NCBI RefSeq assembly: GCF_001295845.1
Contig: NZ_LJIC01000107.1
Coordinates: 62,001 to 126,000, forward strand
DNA: 64,000 nt
DNA from: Rhodopseudomonas sp. AAP120
GTDB lineage: Bacteria; Pseudomonadota; Alphaproteobacteria; Rhizobiales; Xanthobacteraceae
Direction of reading: 5' to 3'
This document shows positions 8,665 through 17,788 of the stretch, in pieces; position 1 is the first letter of the stretch, and the number at the start of each line of letters is the position of its first letter. The notes below the pieces were generated by a model. The model saw only the letters and a list, made by a program, of their open reading frames with translations. It was not told where the DNA came from and did no database searches. A program made the position numbers and the translations under genes.

Positions 8665-9330
8665 GGGTTGGGGCCACCGTTGAGCTCGATCTGCTCGAGG
8701 GTGCCCGTCGCACCGTGACGATGCCGATCGTGGCGACCGTCGAGGACTATTTCGGCATTCGGGGAATGGTGGACATCGAGGCGCTTCAGAGCTGATGCGC
8801 GAGGCGCCCGTTGTGAACAGCGTGAACCTCAGCCTCGACGAGAACCGGAAGGAGCGGCAGTGAAGTCCATGCCGACGGTCGGCGGCGTGGCGCTGCAGCG
8901 CGTGCCCCTGGTCAACTTCCGCAAGGCCGTCGCTCCTCATCACCACGATGGCGAGCATCTACACCGGGCTCGCCGCCGTGATCGCGTTCGGAGTGGTTTA
9001 CAACAACGCCCGGATTTCGCTGTCCGAACGCGACCGTGATGGCGAGCCTGCGGGTGCCCGGCTTCACGCGCGGCGAGGTTCTGCGCATCCTGCTGCTTAA
9101 GCTCGCCATCCTGACCCTGATCGCTCAGCCGCCAGGGTGGCTGATGGACTACGGCCTGGCATGGGTCATGAAGACGAACCTGGCCGGAGAACTGATGCGC
9201 GTCCGGCTGGTGGTGGAGCATTCGACCTACGTGATCACGACGTCCGTCGTCGTGCTGGCTGCCGTCGCCTCCGCAGCGGTGATCCGCGAACGTATCGACA
9301 AAATGGACCTCGTCGCGGTACTGATGCAGC
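8665..9330 (+). pseudogene. decayed FtsX-type ABC exporter permease
   Basis: Pieces in several frames fit the end of a MacB/FtsX permease: VELDLLEGARRTVTMPIVATVEDYFGIRGMVDIEAL, then MREAPVVNSVNLSLDENRK, SIYTGLAAVIAFGVVYNNARISLSERDR, and VPGFTRGEVLRILLLK through VIRERIDKMDLVAVL. The order is right, but the reading frame changes at least three times and the N-terminal half is missing; the IS at 7729-8661 lies at its left edge. At about 9330 it runs in frame into an HlyD remnant. Confidence 0.85.
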
Positions 9331-10248
9331 CGACGCTGCCGGGCTTCATCGACGTGCGCTCCCGCGACCAGATTCAGGCCGAAGTATTGGCGGCCGACGC
9401 CGCCATCCAGCAGCAGGAGGCTGAGGTGCAGCGGATCGAAGCCGCGCTGGACTTCGCCCGGACCGAATTCCAACGGGCGCAGACGCTCTTGCGCACGCAG
9501 TCCACCTCCGCCCAGGCTTTCGACAAGGCGAAGTTCGAGGTGGCCACCAGCGAGGCCGCCCTGTTGAGCGCCAAGGCTCGGGTCGACATGCGTCGCGCGG
9601 TGCGGGCCAGCCTGGCGGCCCGGTTGATGGACCCGGCCAACGCCGCGCCGTCCGCGGAGCCGGCCTGCTGCGTCCGGGTGCTCGCGCCGGCGAGCGGACG
9701 CGTGCTGAAGATCATCCAGGACAGCGAGGCGACGGAGCTGCCCGGGACGCCGCTGGTCGACATCGGCAGCCCGCTCGATCTGGAGGTCGTCGCGGACCTG
9801 CTCTCGACGGATGCCGTCCAAATCAAGGTGGGCGCGGCCGTCCGGATCGACGGCTGGGGCGGGCAGCCCATCAAGGGGAGGGTGGTGCGAGTAGATCCCG
9901 CCGGCTTCCTAAAGGTCTCGGCCCTGGGCATCGAAGAGCAGCGGGTCCGGGTGACCATCGACTTCGTGGATCCGCCGGAAACGTGGTCACAACTAGGACA
10001 CGACTACCGCGTCGTCGTCCGCGTGACCACTTGGAGCGCCACCGACGCATTGACCATCCCGGTAAGCGCCTTGTTCCGGAAAGGTGATCGGTGGGTTGTT
10101 TTTGCCGACGACAACGGGCATGCCCGGCTCAGGCCGGTCCCGGAATAACCGATCGGCCGAGGTGATCTCGGGGCTGACGGTTGGAGACCGCATTGTAGTT
10201 CATCCCAGCGACAGGATCGTCGATGGGACCAGAGTTGCGGACCGGTAG
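9331..10248 (+). pseudogene. HlyD-type membrane-fusion protein, N-terminally lost
   Basis: From QPTLPGFIDVRSRDQIQAEV the sequence has the adaptor alpha-hairpin (AADAAIQQQEAEVQRIEAALDFARTEFQRAQTLL), the lipoyl half-motif VLAPASGRVLKI, and the beta-barrel LEVVADLLSTDAVQIKVGAAVRI. After a frameshift at about 10140 the C-terminal RSAEVISGLTVGDRIVVHPSDRIVDG follows. The N-terminal membrane anchor has been replaced by the permease C-terminus, so one deletion fused the two genes of an efflux operon. The gene is almost certainly not functional. Confidence 0.85.
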
Positions 10249-10521
10249 GTACCGTGGTTCCTTCTTACCGAAACAGTATTGCGGCTCGACCTCCAGCGAC
10301 GTCCTCCTGTCGTTCCGCGCTTAGGGATTCCGGTTAACCGCCGCCAGGTGATCGTTCTCGGACACGGCGTCAGCGCCCAATCGGAAGACTTCCGGGGAGG
10401 GCCTGCAAATCGAGCCGGACTACCGCCGCAATGCGGGACGAAACCGCTCGTGAGGGCGGCAGCTCTACCTCCAGCTCCCAGAGTGGTCGGCGACATGAAG
10501 TCTCACCCGTGAGATGAATCG

Positions 10522-11364
10522 TCAGGCGTGCGAAGATTTGGCTCGACCGAATTTCGAGGCCTGACAGGAAAGACCGGGTACGCCCAGGCCGCATGAAATT
10601 AGTTCCGACCAAACGCCTTCAGCAGTTTCCGCGAACCGAAAGATATCGCAGTCGGATCTGTCGATAGTGCCACTGTCGATGAGCGCTTCGAAATTGACGA
10701 CAGACCGCCAATACTGTTCGTCAAATAGCACAATCGGAATGGCCGGCGATTTCTTCGTCTGCCTCAAGGTCAAGATCTCGAACAACTCGTCCAGCGTGCC
10801 GAAGCCGCCGGGAAACGCGACGAGAGCGTTGGCGCGCATGGCCAAGTGCATCTTGCGCATGGCAAAGTAGTGGAATCGGAACGTCAGTTCGGGCGTCGAG
10901 TAACGGTTCGGTTGCTGTTCATGCGGCAGGGTGATGTTGAAACCAATGGAAGGCGCGCTCGCGTCGTTTGCTCCTCGATTCGCGGCTTCCATAATCCCCG
11001 GACCTCCACCAGTTGCTATAACGTTGTCGCGGATGCCGCCATTCGAGGTGAGTGCACCCCCGCGCTTGGAAGCTAGATGAGCGAACGAGCGTGCCTCCCG
11101 GTACCATCGTAAATGCCTGGGCGGTCCATCTTCCCGAACGCGTGCCGATCCAAAGACCACTATAGTCGATCGCACTCCCCACGCTCTCAGGAACTCCTCT
11201 GCCTTCTCAAATTCTAGCATGAACCGCACACCACGCATGGAATCGCCAAGCAGGAAATCCTGATCGAGTGCTGCCAACTCGTAGGAAGGCGAGCGCATTT
11301 GCTCGAGATTTGAAGGGTGGGTTTCCGTCGACGTTCGCGGGGTGTCGTTCATTACAACATCCAT
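10522..11364 (-). CDS. LOG-family protein (cytokinin riboside 5'-monophosphate phosphoribohydrolase-like)
   Basis: A 280-residue protein with the signature motifs of the LOG / 'lysine decarboxylase-like' family: VVFGSARV, the phosphate-binding GGGPGIMEAANRGA, and PGGFGTLDELFEILTLRQT. Family members hydrolyse nucleoside 5'-monophosphates to base and ribose 5-phosphate. It is about 80 residues longer than minimal LOG proteins because of N-terminal sequence that is common in proteobacterial homologues. ATGs at 11364 and 11352 are both possible starts. It is transcribed away from the MBL RNase gene, with 214 bp between them. Confidence 0.88.
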   Translation of the reverse strand: MDVVMNDTPRTSTETHPSNLEQMRSPSYELAALDQDFLLGDSMRGVRFMLEFEKAEEFLRAWGVRSTIVVFGSARVREDGPPRHLRWYREARSFAHLASKRGGALTSNGGIRDNVIATGGGPGIMEAANRGANDASAPSIGFNITLPHEQQPNRYSTPELTFRFHYFAMRKMHLAMRANALVAFPGGFGTLDELFEILTLRQTKKSPAIPIVLFDEQYWRSVVNFEALIDSGTIDRSDCDIFRFAETAEGVWSELISCGLGVPGLSCQASKFGRAKSSHA

Positions 11365-11578
11365 TTCAAAATATGCTGCTTTTACTATTCTATCGGCCGA
11401 CTACACTGTTGCGCTGGATCAATAAAGCCGCACGAGAACCGTCACTTTTTGGCTCATTGCCGAAGCGGTACAGTCTTCCGAATCGCTGCGAGCGTTGGCC
11501 TCGTCATTCCGGCGCGAAGCGAAGCCGGCGAGCGTGCCGGAGCGGCGCGAGCGCAGAACAACTAATTGTGGGGATGGG

Positions 11579-12943
11579 ATGAGCCTGAAATTGTCTTTTC
11601 TCGGAGGTGCGGGGACGGTTACGGGCTCGAAATACCTCCTGCAATCGGCGTCGCATCGGCTGCTGGTTGACTGTGGCCTGTTTCAGGGAGCCCGAGCCCT
11701 TCGAGAGATGAACTGGGAAAGATTCCCGGTGGAGCCGGCCGGCATCTCGGCCGTTATCTTGACCCACGCTCACCTTGATCACTCCGGCGCGCTCCCTCTA
11801 CTGGTCAGGCAGGGCTTCAACGGGACCATCCTCTGCTCCGAGGCGACGGCCGCGCTCTGCGAGGTGCTGCTGCGCGACTCTGGGCATCTGCAGGAGCAGG
11901 ATGCCCGATTCGCCAACAAGCGCGGCTTCTCCAAGCACAAGCCCGCTCTTCCGCTCTACACCGTGAAGGACGCCGAGGCGGCCTTGCGTTTACTAAGGCC
12001 GGTATCGTTCCACGGCGGACACAGCTTACCAGGAGGCGGAAACCTAATGCTCCGGCGCGCCGGTCACATCCTCGGAGCGGCCTCGATCGAGATCGAGTGG
12101 GAGCAAATTTCGGTCGCGTTCTCTGGTGACTTGGGTCGGCACGACGACCCGATCATGCTCCAACCCGAGCCGCTGACGAAAGCGGATTACCTTGTTGTCG
12201 AATCGACCTATGGCGACCGTTCGCACCCGAAAATCGATCCTCAACGCACGATCGAGGAAGTCGTCGGAACGACGGCGAGACGTGGAGGTACGGTCGTCAT
12301 TCCGGCGTTTGCCGTTGGCCGTGTCCAGGCGCTACTTTACTACTTCGCACGCATCAAATCGGCCGGCGGTCTCAGCAACGTACCGATCTACCTCGACAGC
12401 CCGATGGCAGTCGATGCGAGCGAGATCTTTTGTAGATTCAAGGCCGACCACAAGTTGTCGGACGATGAATGCAAGACAACTTGCTCGGTCGCGACCTATA
12501 CACGCTCGGTCGAGGACTCAAAGCGTTTGAGCGATAGCCCTATACCCAAGGTCATTATTTCGGCGAGCGGAATGGCAACGGGCGGTCGGGTACTCCATCA
12601 TCTGAGGCGCTTCGCGCCGGATCAGAAGAACACGATCCTGTTTGCCGGATATCAGGCCGAAGGTACGCGAGGGGCAGCCATGACATCAGGCGCCAAAACA
12701 ATCCGGATCCATGGCAAGGATATACCAATTGCTGCCGAGGTTCGTAATATCGACGCCCTGTCAGCTCACGCGGACGCTGACGAAATAGTCGCCTGGCTCA
12801 AGAGCGGAAGAATAGCGCCGAGACGAACCTTCGTCACTCATGGTGAGCAGCGAGCCGCGCATGCGCTGCGGAGCCACATCGCGGATGAATTAGGTTGGAC
12901 AAGTCTCGTGCCCGAACGAGGTCAACAAACAGCGCTGAGCTGA
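11579..12943 (+). CDS. metallo-beta-lactamase / beta-CASP RNA-processing exonuclease
   Basis: A 454-residue protein. The N-terminal MBL fold carries LSFLGGAGTVTGSKYLL, HAHLDHSG (residues about 65-72, the HxHxDH metal motif), AGHILGAASIEI and FSGDLG. The beta-CASP insert has VIPAFAVGRVQALLY and YLDSPMA. The later metal ligands lie in SASGMATGGRVLHHL, FAGYQAEGTRG, LSAHADADEI and FVTHGE. This is the layout of YsxB/TTHA0252-type RNases. The start is the ATG after TGTGGGGATGGG. A strong hairpin follows. A family seen in metal and stress islands, probably acting on RNA in the cytoplasm. Confidence 0.92.
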   Translation: MSLKLSFLGGAGTVTGSKYLLQSASHRLLVDCGLFQGARALREMNWERFPVEPAGISAVILTHAHLDHSGALPLLVRQGFNGTILCSEATAALCEVLLRDSGHLQEQDARFANKRGFSKHKPALPLYTVKDAEAALRLLRPVSFHGGHSLPGGGNLMLRRAGHILGAASIEIEWEQISVAFSGDLGRHDDPIMLQPEPLTKADYLVVESTYGDRSHPKIDPQRTIEEVVGTTARRGGTVVIPAFAVGRVQALLYYFARIKSAGGLSNVPIYLDSPMAVDASEIFCRFKADHKLSDDECKTTCSVATYTRSVEDSKRLSDSPIPKVIISASGMATGGRVLHHLRRFAPDQKNTILFAGYQAEGTRGAAMTSGAKTIRIHGKDIPIAAEVRNIDALSAHADADEIVAWLKSGRIAPRRTFVTHGEQRAAHALRSHIADELGWTSLVPERGQQTALS

Positions 12944-12960
12944 GTCCCGCCGAAGGAGGA

Positions 12961-12993
12961 AGTGATCCGACGATGTTAGTTCGTCGGATCACT
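12961..12993. terminator. perfect 13-bp hairpin between convergent genes
   Basis: AGTGATCCGACGA-TGTTAGT-TCGTCGGATCACT is a perfect 13-bp stem with a 7-nt loop, in the 59-bp gap between the MBL RNase gene and the convergent small-protein gene. It should stop transcription from both sides. Confidence 0.8.
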
Positions 12994-13002
12994 GCTTCAC
13001 AA

Positions 13003-13257
13003 TCATTGTTCTTTCCTGGGCCCCATGTGGTGCGGTACGTCCGTCTTGGGTCCGCCGCCGTAGTGATGGCTGCCGCCGGACTTGCTCGTCGAACCGGTGC
13101 CCTCCTTCTTGCCCATGTGGTGGGGGACTTCCGTCTTCGGTCCACCCGAATAGTGATGGCCGTTCTTCTCGTCTCCAGAAGTGGTGGTCTGTGCCACGGC
13201 AGGCAGCGTAACGAAGGATATTACGGCAGCGGCCGCAAGCAACTTGCAGGCGTTCAT
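13003..13257 (-). CDS. small exported His-rich repeat protein (HHYxGGPKT repeats), second copy
   Basis: The 84-residue product starts MNACKLLAAAAVISFVTLPAVAQ (signal peptide), followed by two repeats, GHHYSGGPKTEVPHHMGKKEG and, after TGSTSKSGG, SHHYGGGPKTDVPHHMGPRKE. It is clearly related to the protein at 4215-4457. GGGAGAAGAGAG lies just before the ATG. The His, Met and Tyr clusters suggest metal binding in the periplasm; there is no Cys. The family is not recognised. It ends at the shared hairpin 12961-12993. Confidence 0.75.
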   Translation of the reverse strand: MNACKLLAAAAVISFVTLPAVAQTTTSGDEKNGHHYSGGPKTEVPHHMGKKEGTGSTSKSGGSHHYGGGPKTDVPHHMGPRKEQ

Positions 13258-13583
13258 TTCTCTCTTCTCCCTTTTGACCGAGCTGGTATCGAAAGCAATC
13301 AAATCAGATGTTCGATCCGGAAACAATCGAACCAGAATCGGAGATGTAGCGCTTGAGCTGGATCAACCGTCGCCCGGCGCGAGTCGGAGTCGATGCACAA
13401 GACTTCATCCGAGATATAGACGCCTGATGTGGGGATTTCTTACAGAGCTGATCGAGATATTTTTGCAAGCGATCGTAGCCACGAACGGCGAGCGGCAGAG
13501 TAGGGTTGTTCTCCAGCCTACTGGGTCGCGAACAACTGCATGGCCAGTCATTCGGAACTGGCGGTTGAAACGATTTGGAGACG
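13258..13583. other. intergenic region between divergent small-protein genes
   Basis: This 326-bp gap holds the divergent promoters of the His-rich peptide (left) and the Met-rich peptide (right). I looked for a GTAACC-N16-CGAA box like that at 3859 and found only CGAAC (minus strand) without a good upstream half. No gene is supported. Confidence 0.5.
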
Positions 13584-13916
13584 ATGATGAAGACGATCGG
13601 TCAAAGAAGCCTCATGACGGCCCTCTCGCTTATGTTGGCCTTCGGCGTGTCCGGAGCTGCTTCAGCGCAACAGCAAGCGCCAGTTACTCAGGCTCAACAG
13701 AACGCACCCCCTCAGCAGGCCGCGCCAGCTCAGCCGGGCCCGGGCATGGGTCAGAAAATGATGAAGGACGGAATGGAGCACGAGCAAATGGGCCGAAAGG
13801 GAATGGAAGGCGAGCATGGCCGGATGGGGTCGGGAATGCAGCAGGGTCAGTCGAAGGACTCAGCCCCGACGACTGGCGCAAATCCCTCGACCGCACCGTC
13901 CACCGGTTCCAAGTAG
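13584..13916 (+). CDS. small exported Gln/Met-rich protein
   Basis: About 110 residues. The signal peptide is MMKTIGQRSLMTALSLMLAFGV...ASA, followed by a QQ-rich and Pro/Ala-rich stretch. The tail has many Met and His residues (GMGQKMMKDGMEHEQMGRKGMEGEHGRMGSGMQ). TTTGGAG precedes the tandem ATGs. Met-rich periplasmic peptides often bind Cu(I). The composition is like the start of the Spy-like protein at 17789. I know no family name for it. Confidence 0.65.
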   Translation: MMKTIGQRSLMTALSLMLAFGVSGAASAQQQAPVTQAQQNAPPQQAAPAQPGPGMGQKMMKDGMEHEQMGRKGMEGEHGRMGSGMQQGQSKDSAPTTGANPSTAPSTGSK

Positions 13917-14133
13917 CTGCGCGAAGGAGCCGTGGTTACAGGTTCGTTCGACAGATGGGAATAAGTCTGAGCCATCGGACAAACACGCTACGCGGTCGCA
14001 CGAGGAGAGATATCCTCTCCGTCCTGCGGCAACAGATTCAGATGAACCTCAAAGGCAAAACTACCGAGGGGACGTTTCCGGCTATTGTTTCGTTACATCG
14101 GCGAGCGACCCATCGAGAATGAGAGGAGCAACG

Positions 14134-15378
14134 TTGGCTGACGCAACGACTGGCCGCGCGCCCGGTTGGACGCTGCAGATTGCGATCTTAGTGCGGCAGC
14201 GGATCTGGGAAACGATCACCATCAGATCCGTTCTGCCGCAGCCGGAGCGCGATCTGCGCCTGGATTTGTTTCGCGGTCTTGCGAATTGGCTCATCTTCCT
14301 GGGGCATATCCCTGACTCCGTGCTCACCTGGTTCACGACGCGAAACTACGGCTTCAGCGATGGAGCAGATCTGTACGTATTGATTTCCGGCTACACGGCG
14401 ACGTTTGTGTTCGGAAAAATCATGATCGACCGCGGCTTTGTGATTGGGGCCACGAGGTTGTTACGTCGGGTGTGGCAGCTCTATGCCGCGCATCTGCTGC
14501 TGTTCATTCTATCTTACGTCGGTGCACTATCTCTCGCACAGATTCGAAGATCCTCATCTCATGGATCAGTTCAACGTCGCCTACCTCATGAACTCTCCTG
14601 TCGAGACGCTTTCGCAAGGCCTGCTGCTCAAGTTCAAGCCTCTCAATCTTGACGTTCTGCCGCTCAACATTGTGCTGATGGCGGCGTTTCCGATCGGGCT
14701 TTGGTGCATGTTGCGGTGGCGAAACGCGGTCCTGATTGGATCGATCGGTTTGTATCTGGCAGGTCGTCACTATGGCTTGAATTTTCCGTCCTATCCCGCA
14801 GGAGTCTGGTACTTCAATCCGTTTGCCTGGCAGTTGCTCTTCGTCTTTGGAGCATGGCTCGCGCTTGGCGGGGCCGAGCCTGCCGATGGCTGCTTCGCTT
14901 TCAGATGCTCTACATCCTGAGTGTCGTTTTTCTGCTGTTCGCGCTGGTGCTGACGCTCGCAGAGCGGATTCCGCCCCTGCGGCAGTTCATTCCATTCGCC
15001 ATTCACGAGATGTTCATTCCCAACGACAAGACTAATCTCGCGCCCTACCGTGTGATCCATTTGGCGAGCTTGGTCTTCATCGTCGTATCGGTCATTCCGA
15101 TGGACTGGTCGGGATTGCGGTGGCCAATCCTCAAGCCGCTCATCAGATGCGGGCAACAGTCGCTACCGGTGTTTTGTGTAGGTCTGTTCCTTTCATTCGT
15201 GGCCCATTTTGTGCTGGAGTTCGGTTTAGAGGGGATTCTGGCCCAGATCCTGGTGGGCGCGGCAGGTCTATGGATGATGACGATCGTCGCCTACTACCGG
15301 ACGTGGTCGAAGCAAGTCGACAAGAGTCTGTCCTCCAGCCGGAAATCGACGGCCGCGGAGGTCGGTGGCGATCCGTGA
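14134..15378 (+). pseudogene. OpgC-type membrane acyltransferase with two frameshifts
   Basis: Three consecutive frame segments together give one OpgC protein, a multi-pass enzyme that modifies periplasmic glucans: PERDLRLDLFRGLANWLIFLGHIPDSVLTWFTTRNYGFSDGADLYVLISGYTATF; then HYLSHRFEDPHLMDQFNVAYLMNSPVETLSQGLLLKFKPLNLDVLPLNIVLM; then LYILSVVFLLFALVLTLAERIPPLRQFIPFAIH to the end. The shifts are at about 14530-14560 and 14870-14905, each a single base, so either recent decay or sequencing error is possible. The likely start is TTG 14134 after GAGAGGAG; ATG 14119 is also in frame. A second frameshifted OpgC is at 38303-39455. Confidence 0.82.
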
Positions 15379-15433
15379 ACCGCCCGGATGAGGTATTGCT
15401 GCTTTGAACTGTGGACATATGGGCGGAGTGGGA

Positions 15434-15847
15434 ATGATAACTTCCGAAAATCTCTTCACCGAACAAACTCAAGGTGCCATTCTGCACGGGCTTCACTGGA
15501 CCGCGTCGGCTATCGAATTGCTCGGAGTCGTTGTAATCGTCTGCGGCGTCATCGCTGCAACAATCTGGTCCTTGGGCGAAATGCGGCAAGGGTCATTTGA
15601 CGACGCCTTTTGTTCCTACTGTGCCAATCTAGGCCGCGGAATCTTGCTAGGCTTGGAGTTTCTGATTGCCGCGGATATCATCGGAATGGTCGCGATAGTG
15701 CCGTCGTTTGACCGCCTCGGCATTCTCGCCCTTATTATCGTGATCCGGACGTTCTTGAGCTTCTGCCTGCAGATCGAGATCGAAGGTCGATTGCCTTGGC
15801 AGCGGTACAAGTCGGCTGCCGAAACGGCGGATCACGTCGTCCTCTGA
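15434..15847 (+). CDS. DUF1622 membrane protein
   Basis: A 137-residue protein with three hydrophobic segments: IELLGVVVIVCGVIAATIW, LGLEFLIAADIIGMVAIV and LGILALIIVIRTFLSFCLQIEIEG. The block R(G)ILLGLEFLIAADII and the ending LSFCLQIEIEGRLPW are typical of DUF1622 proteins, whose role is unknown. The ATG at 15434 follows GGGCGGAGTGGGA. It overlaps the convergent DUF3141 gene by 16 bp. Confidence 0.82.
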   Translation: MITSENLFTEQTQGAILHGLHWTASAIELLGVVVIVCGVIAATIWSLGEMRQGSFDDAFCSYCANLGRGILLGLEFLIAADIIGMVAIVPSFDRLGILALIIVIRTFLSFCLQIEIEGRLPWQRYKSAAETADHVVL

Positions 15848-17616
15848 TACGTGTCGGATTTCTTGGGAGGAGCAGAGCCGTACATTATCGCGAACATGCG
15901 CTCCAGAGTCGCGTCGCGGTTGAGCCGGGCCGTTTCGATGGACGAGGTAACCAGGCTGATCCATTTTCGTTCGCCGCCAAGGTAGGGATTGTCTTCGGCC
16001 AAAGGCTGACGATTGTCGCGGATCGATTTCGCAAGGGGCGGGAGCCCGCGGAGCCACGGCAAGAATGCTGGGGAGAAGAGATAGCGGCGGGCCCGCATCG
16101 GGTGAAGCCATTTGGCCATTTCTGCCGTCAACGGATTGGAAGTAGCCTGGACGAAGGGGCTGAAGAACGTCTTGTAGATTGCTTCTGCCGTTTCGGAGAA
16201 GTCTCTTATGCGCTCGAAGGCGGGGTCCGGCTTCGGGAAGTTGAGATCTTCGACCTGCCGTGGCTCGAACCGCACTGCAAAGGGGAGATTTGACGAGTTG
16301 TCCGAAGCGCCTCCTTCTTCAATCTTCATCTCGTATAAGCCGGGCGCGAGCCGTTCGATCTCGGGCATGCTGGCGAGGATGGCCCGGTGCTCGCGTTGAG
16401 CAACCGCACCTGACACGAAGATTCCCAAATGTCCCACGTGGGGATTGGTCAAATATGCTATCCGCTGTCCGGCCTGGATCAGTTCGGAGGTGGTCCTATA
16501 CACGATCGGAATCCAGCCTAGGGCCTGGTGCGGCGGCGTAATGTTGTCGCCGTAGGAGGCAAAGATCACGAGCGGATTGCGGATGCGACGAAGGTCGGCG
16601 AAGCAGTGTTCGCAGATTCGGAAACGACCGTCTTCGAGCTGATTGCCGATGAAGAGGTTTTCGACGATCGCCAAGATTTCCTCACGGCTAAGGAAGAAGA
16701 AGCTTCCCCACCAGCGCTCGAAGTCGAGGAACCGCTCCCGTTCTCGGTCGATGTGGGTGAATAGGTTGGCGTATTTTTCCCATTGAGCTTCAGGTTTCAG
16801 ATTCTCGAAGTTCTGCGCCAGCCAGGCGCCGTCGAATCGTCCATCGCCGAGATCGGCAACGAGATGTGCCAGCCAAACGCCCCCGTTGAAGCCGGCTGCG
16901 AGACGCATTGGATTGACACCCGCTTCCCCCGACCAATAGGAGAGCGGCGATCCGTTCAGCACCGCGGGTCCCACAAGTCCGCTGCAGTCTGCCGAGAGCA
17001 GCGTCACTGCCCAGCCGGCCTGACAATTGCCGTACAGAATGGGCGCGCGGCCAGCGTGACGGATGGCCACGGCTTGAACGAAGTGACGGAGCGCATGCAA
17101 GACGTCGGCGAGGGTCTGTCCACGGCAGGGCTCAGGGAAAAACGAGACAAAGTATACCGGGTATCCCTCCGCAAGGGCGATACCAACCTCCGAATCCTTC
17201 TTGAAGCCGCCGATTCCCGGCCCGTGTCCGGCGCGTGGATCGATCACGAGGACGGGAGATTTCTGCTCGTCGCTTGGCGTGATGGTCGGTGCGTCTTCGG
17301 CGAAAATGCGCAAGAGGACGTAGTTGACGGGATGCGCAAACTGCCGCGCATCCAGAATGGTCTCGGACCGAAAATCAAGGAGAGGCGGCAGCCCGCGTCT
17401 TTCGTGCTCTATCAGATCGTCGGCGCGTTGCCGGAGCGTATCCCAGAAGAGAATGGAGCGTTCGAGGAGGTCGCGGCTGTACGTCCACAGGTCCGGCGCG
17501 GCATCGGATGCCTCTGCACGAGTGGGCTGGGAGTTTGCCCCGCATGCATCGCCATTGGGTGTAGGTGCTTCGGGAGCGGCCTGAGAACCAACGGGACTTG
17601 AGTGTAAGAACTGCAT
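15832..17616 (-). CDS. DUF3141 protein (PHA-synthase-like alpha/beta hydrolase), apparently short at the C-terminus
   Basis: A 594-residue product. Recognisable parts are YSRDLLERSILFWDTLRQRADDLIEHERRGLPPLLDF, SPVLVIDPRAGHGPGIGGFKKDSEVG, the nucleophile-type elbow YGNCQAGWAV (a Cys where hydrolases have Ser, as in PHA synthases), and YGDNITPPHQALGWI. Then comes a Phe-rich second half. DUF3141 proteins I recall are longer by well over 100 residues, so this one probably lost its C-terminus; the last residues MYGSAPPKKSDTYQRTT look like run-on sequence into the DUF1622 gene. The start at 17616 follows GAGAG; ATGs further upstream add nothing conserved. The function is unknown. Confidence 0.8.
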   Translation of the reverse strand: MQFLHSSPVGSQAAPEAPTPNGDACGANSQPTRAEASDAAPDLWTYSRDLLERSILFWDTLRQRADDLIEHERRGLPPLLDFRSETILDARQFAHPVNYVLLRIFAEDAPTITPSDEQKSPVLVIDPRAGHGPGIGGFKKDSEVGIALAEGYPVYFVSFFPEPCRGQTLADVLHALRHFVQAVAIRHAGRAPILYGNCQAGWAVTLLSADCSGLVGPAVLNGSPLSYWSGEAGVNPMRLAAGFNGGVWLAHLVADLGDGRFDGAWLAQNFENLKPEAQWEKYANLFTHIDRERERFLDFERWWGSFFFLSREEILAIVENLFIGNQLEDGRFRICEHCFADLRRIRNPLVIFASYGDNITPPHQALGWIPIVYRTTSELIQAGQRIAYLTNPHVGHLGIFVSGAVAQREHRAILASMPEIERLAPGLYEMKIEEGGASDNSSNLPFAVRFEPRQVEDLNFPKPDPAFERIRDFSETAEAIYKTFFSPFVQATSNPLTAEMAKWLHPMRARRYLFSPAFLPWLRGLPPLAKSIRDNRQPLAEDNPYLGGERKWISLVTSSIETARLNRDATLERMFAIMYGSAPPKKSDTYQRTT

Positions 17617-17788
17617 TTTTGCTCTCTGGCGCTCATGTGAACTCGGATTCGACCGTACCATCCCTCCCACGCTCGCGGGCTGCACTTATTCGCGTAATAT
17701 TTGGTGCCGTTCTGCGTCTATAACTTGAATACGTATCAACTCGTCCGGTCCTTGAGTGAGTGGGCGAGCATCAACGCGGAGATTGTAC

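Noticed and set aside
7669-8718. A 349-codon open frame on the plus strand
   Set aside because: It is the antisense shadow of the IS5-family transposase; its translation has no domain content and spans both IS ends.
13300-13340. A second GTAACC-N16-CGAA promoter on the minus strand for the gene at 13003-13257
   Set aside because: CGAAC is present, but the bases 16 upstream do not resemble GTAACC.
15832-17616. DUF3141 protein as a functional PHA synthase
   Set aside because: It has a Cys in the nucleophile elbow and a synthase-like fold, but it belongs to the DUF3141 group, appears C-terminally short, and has no other PHA genes nearby.
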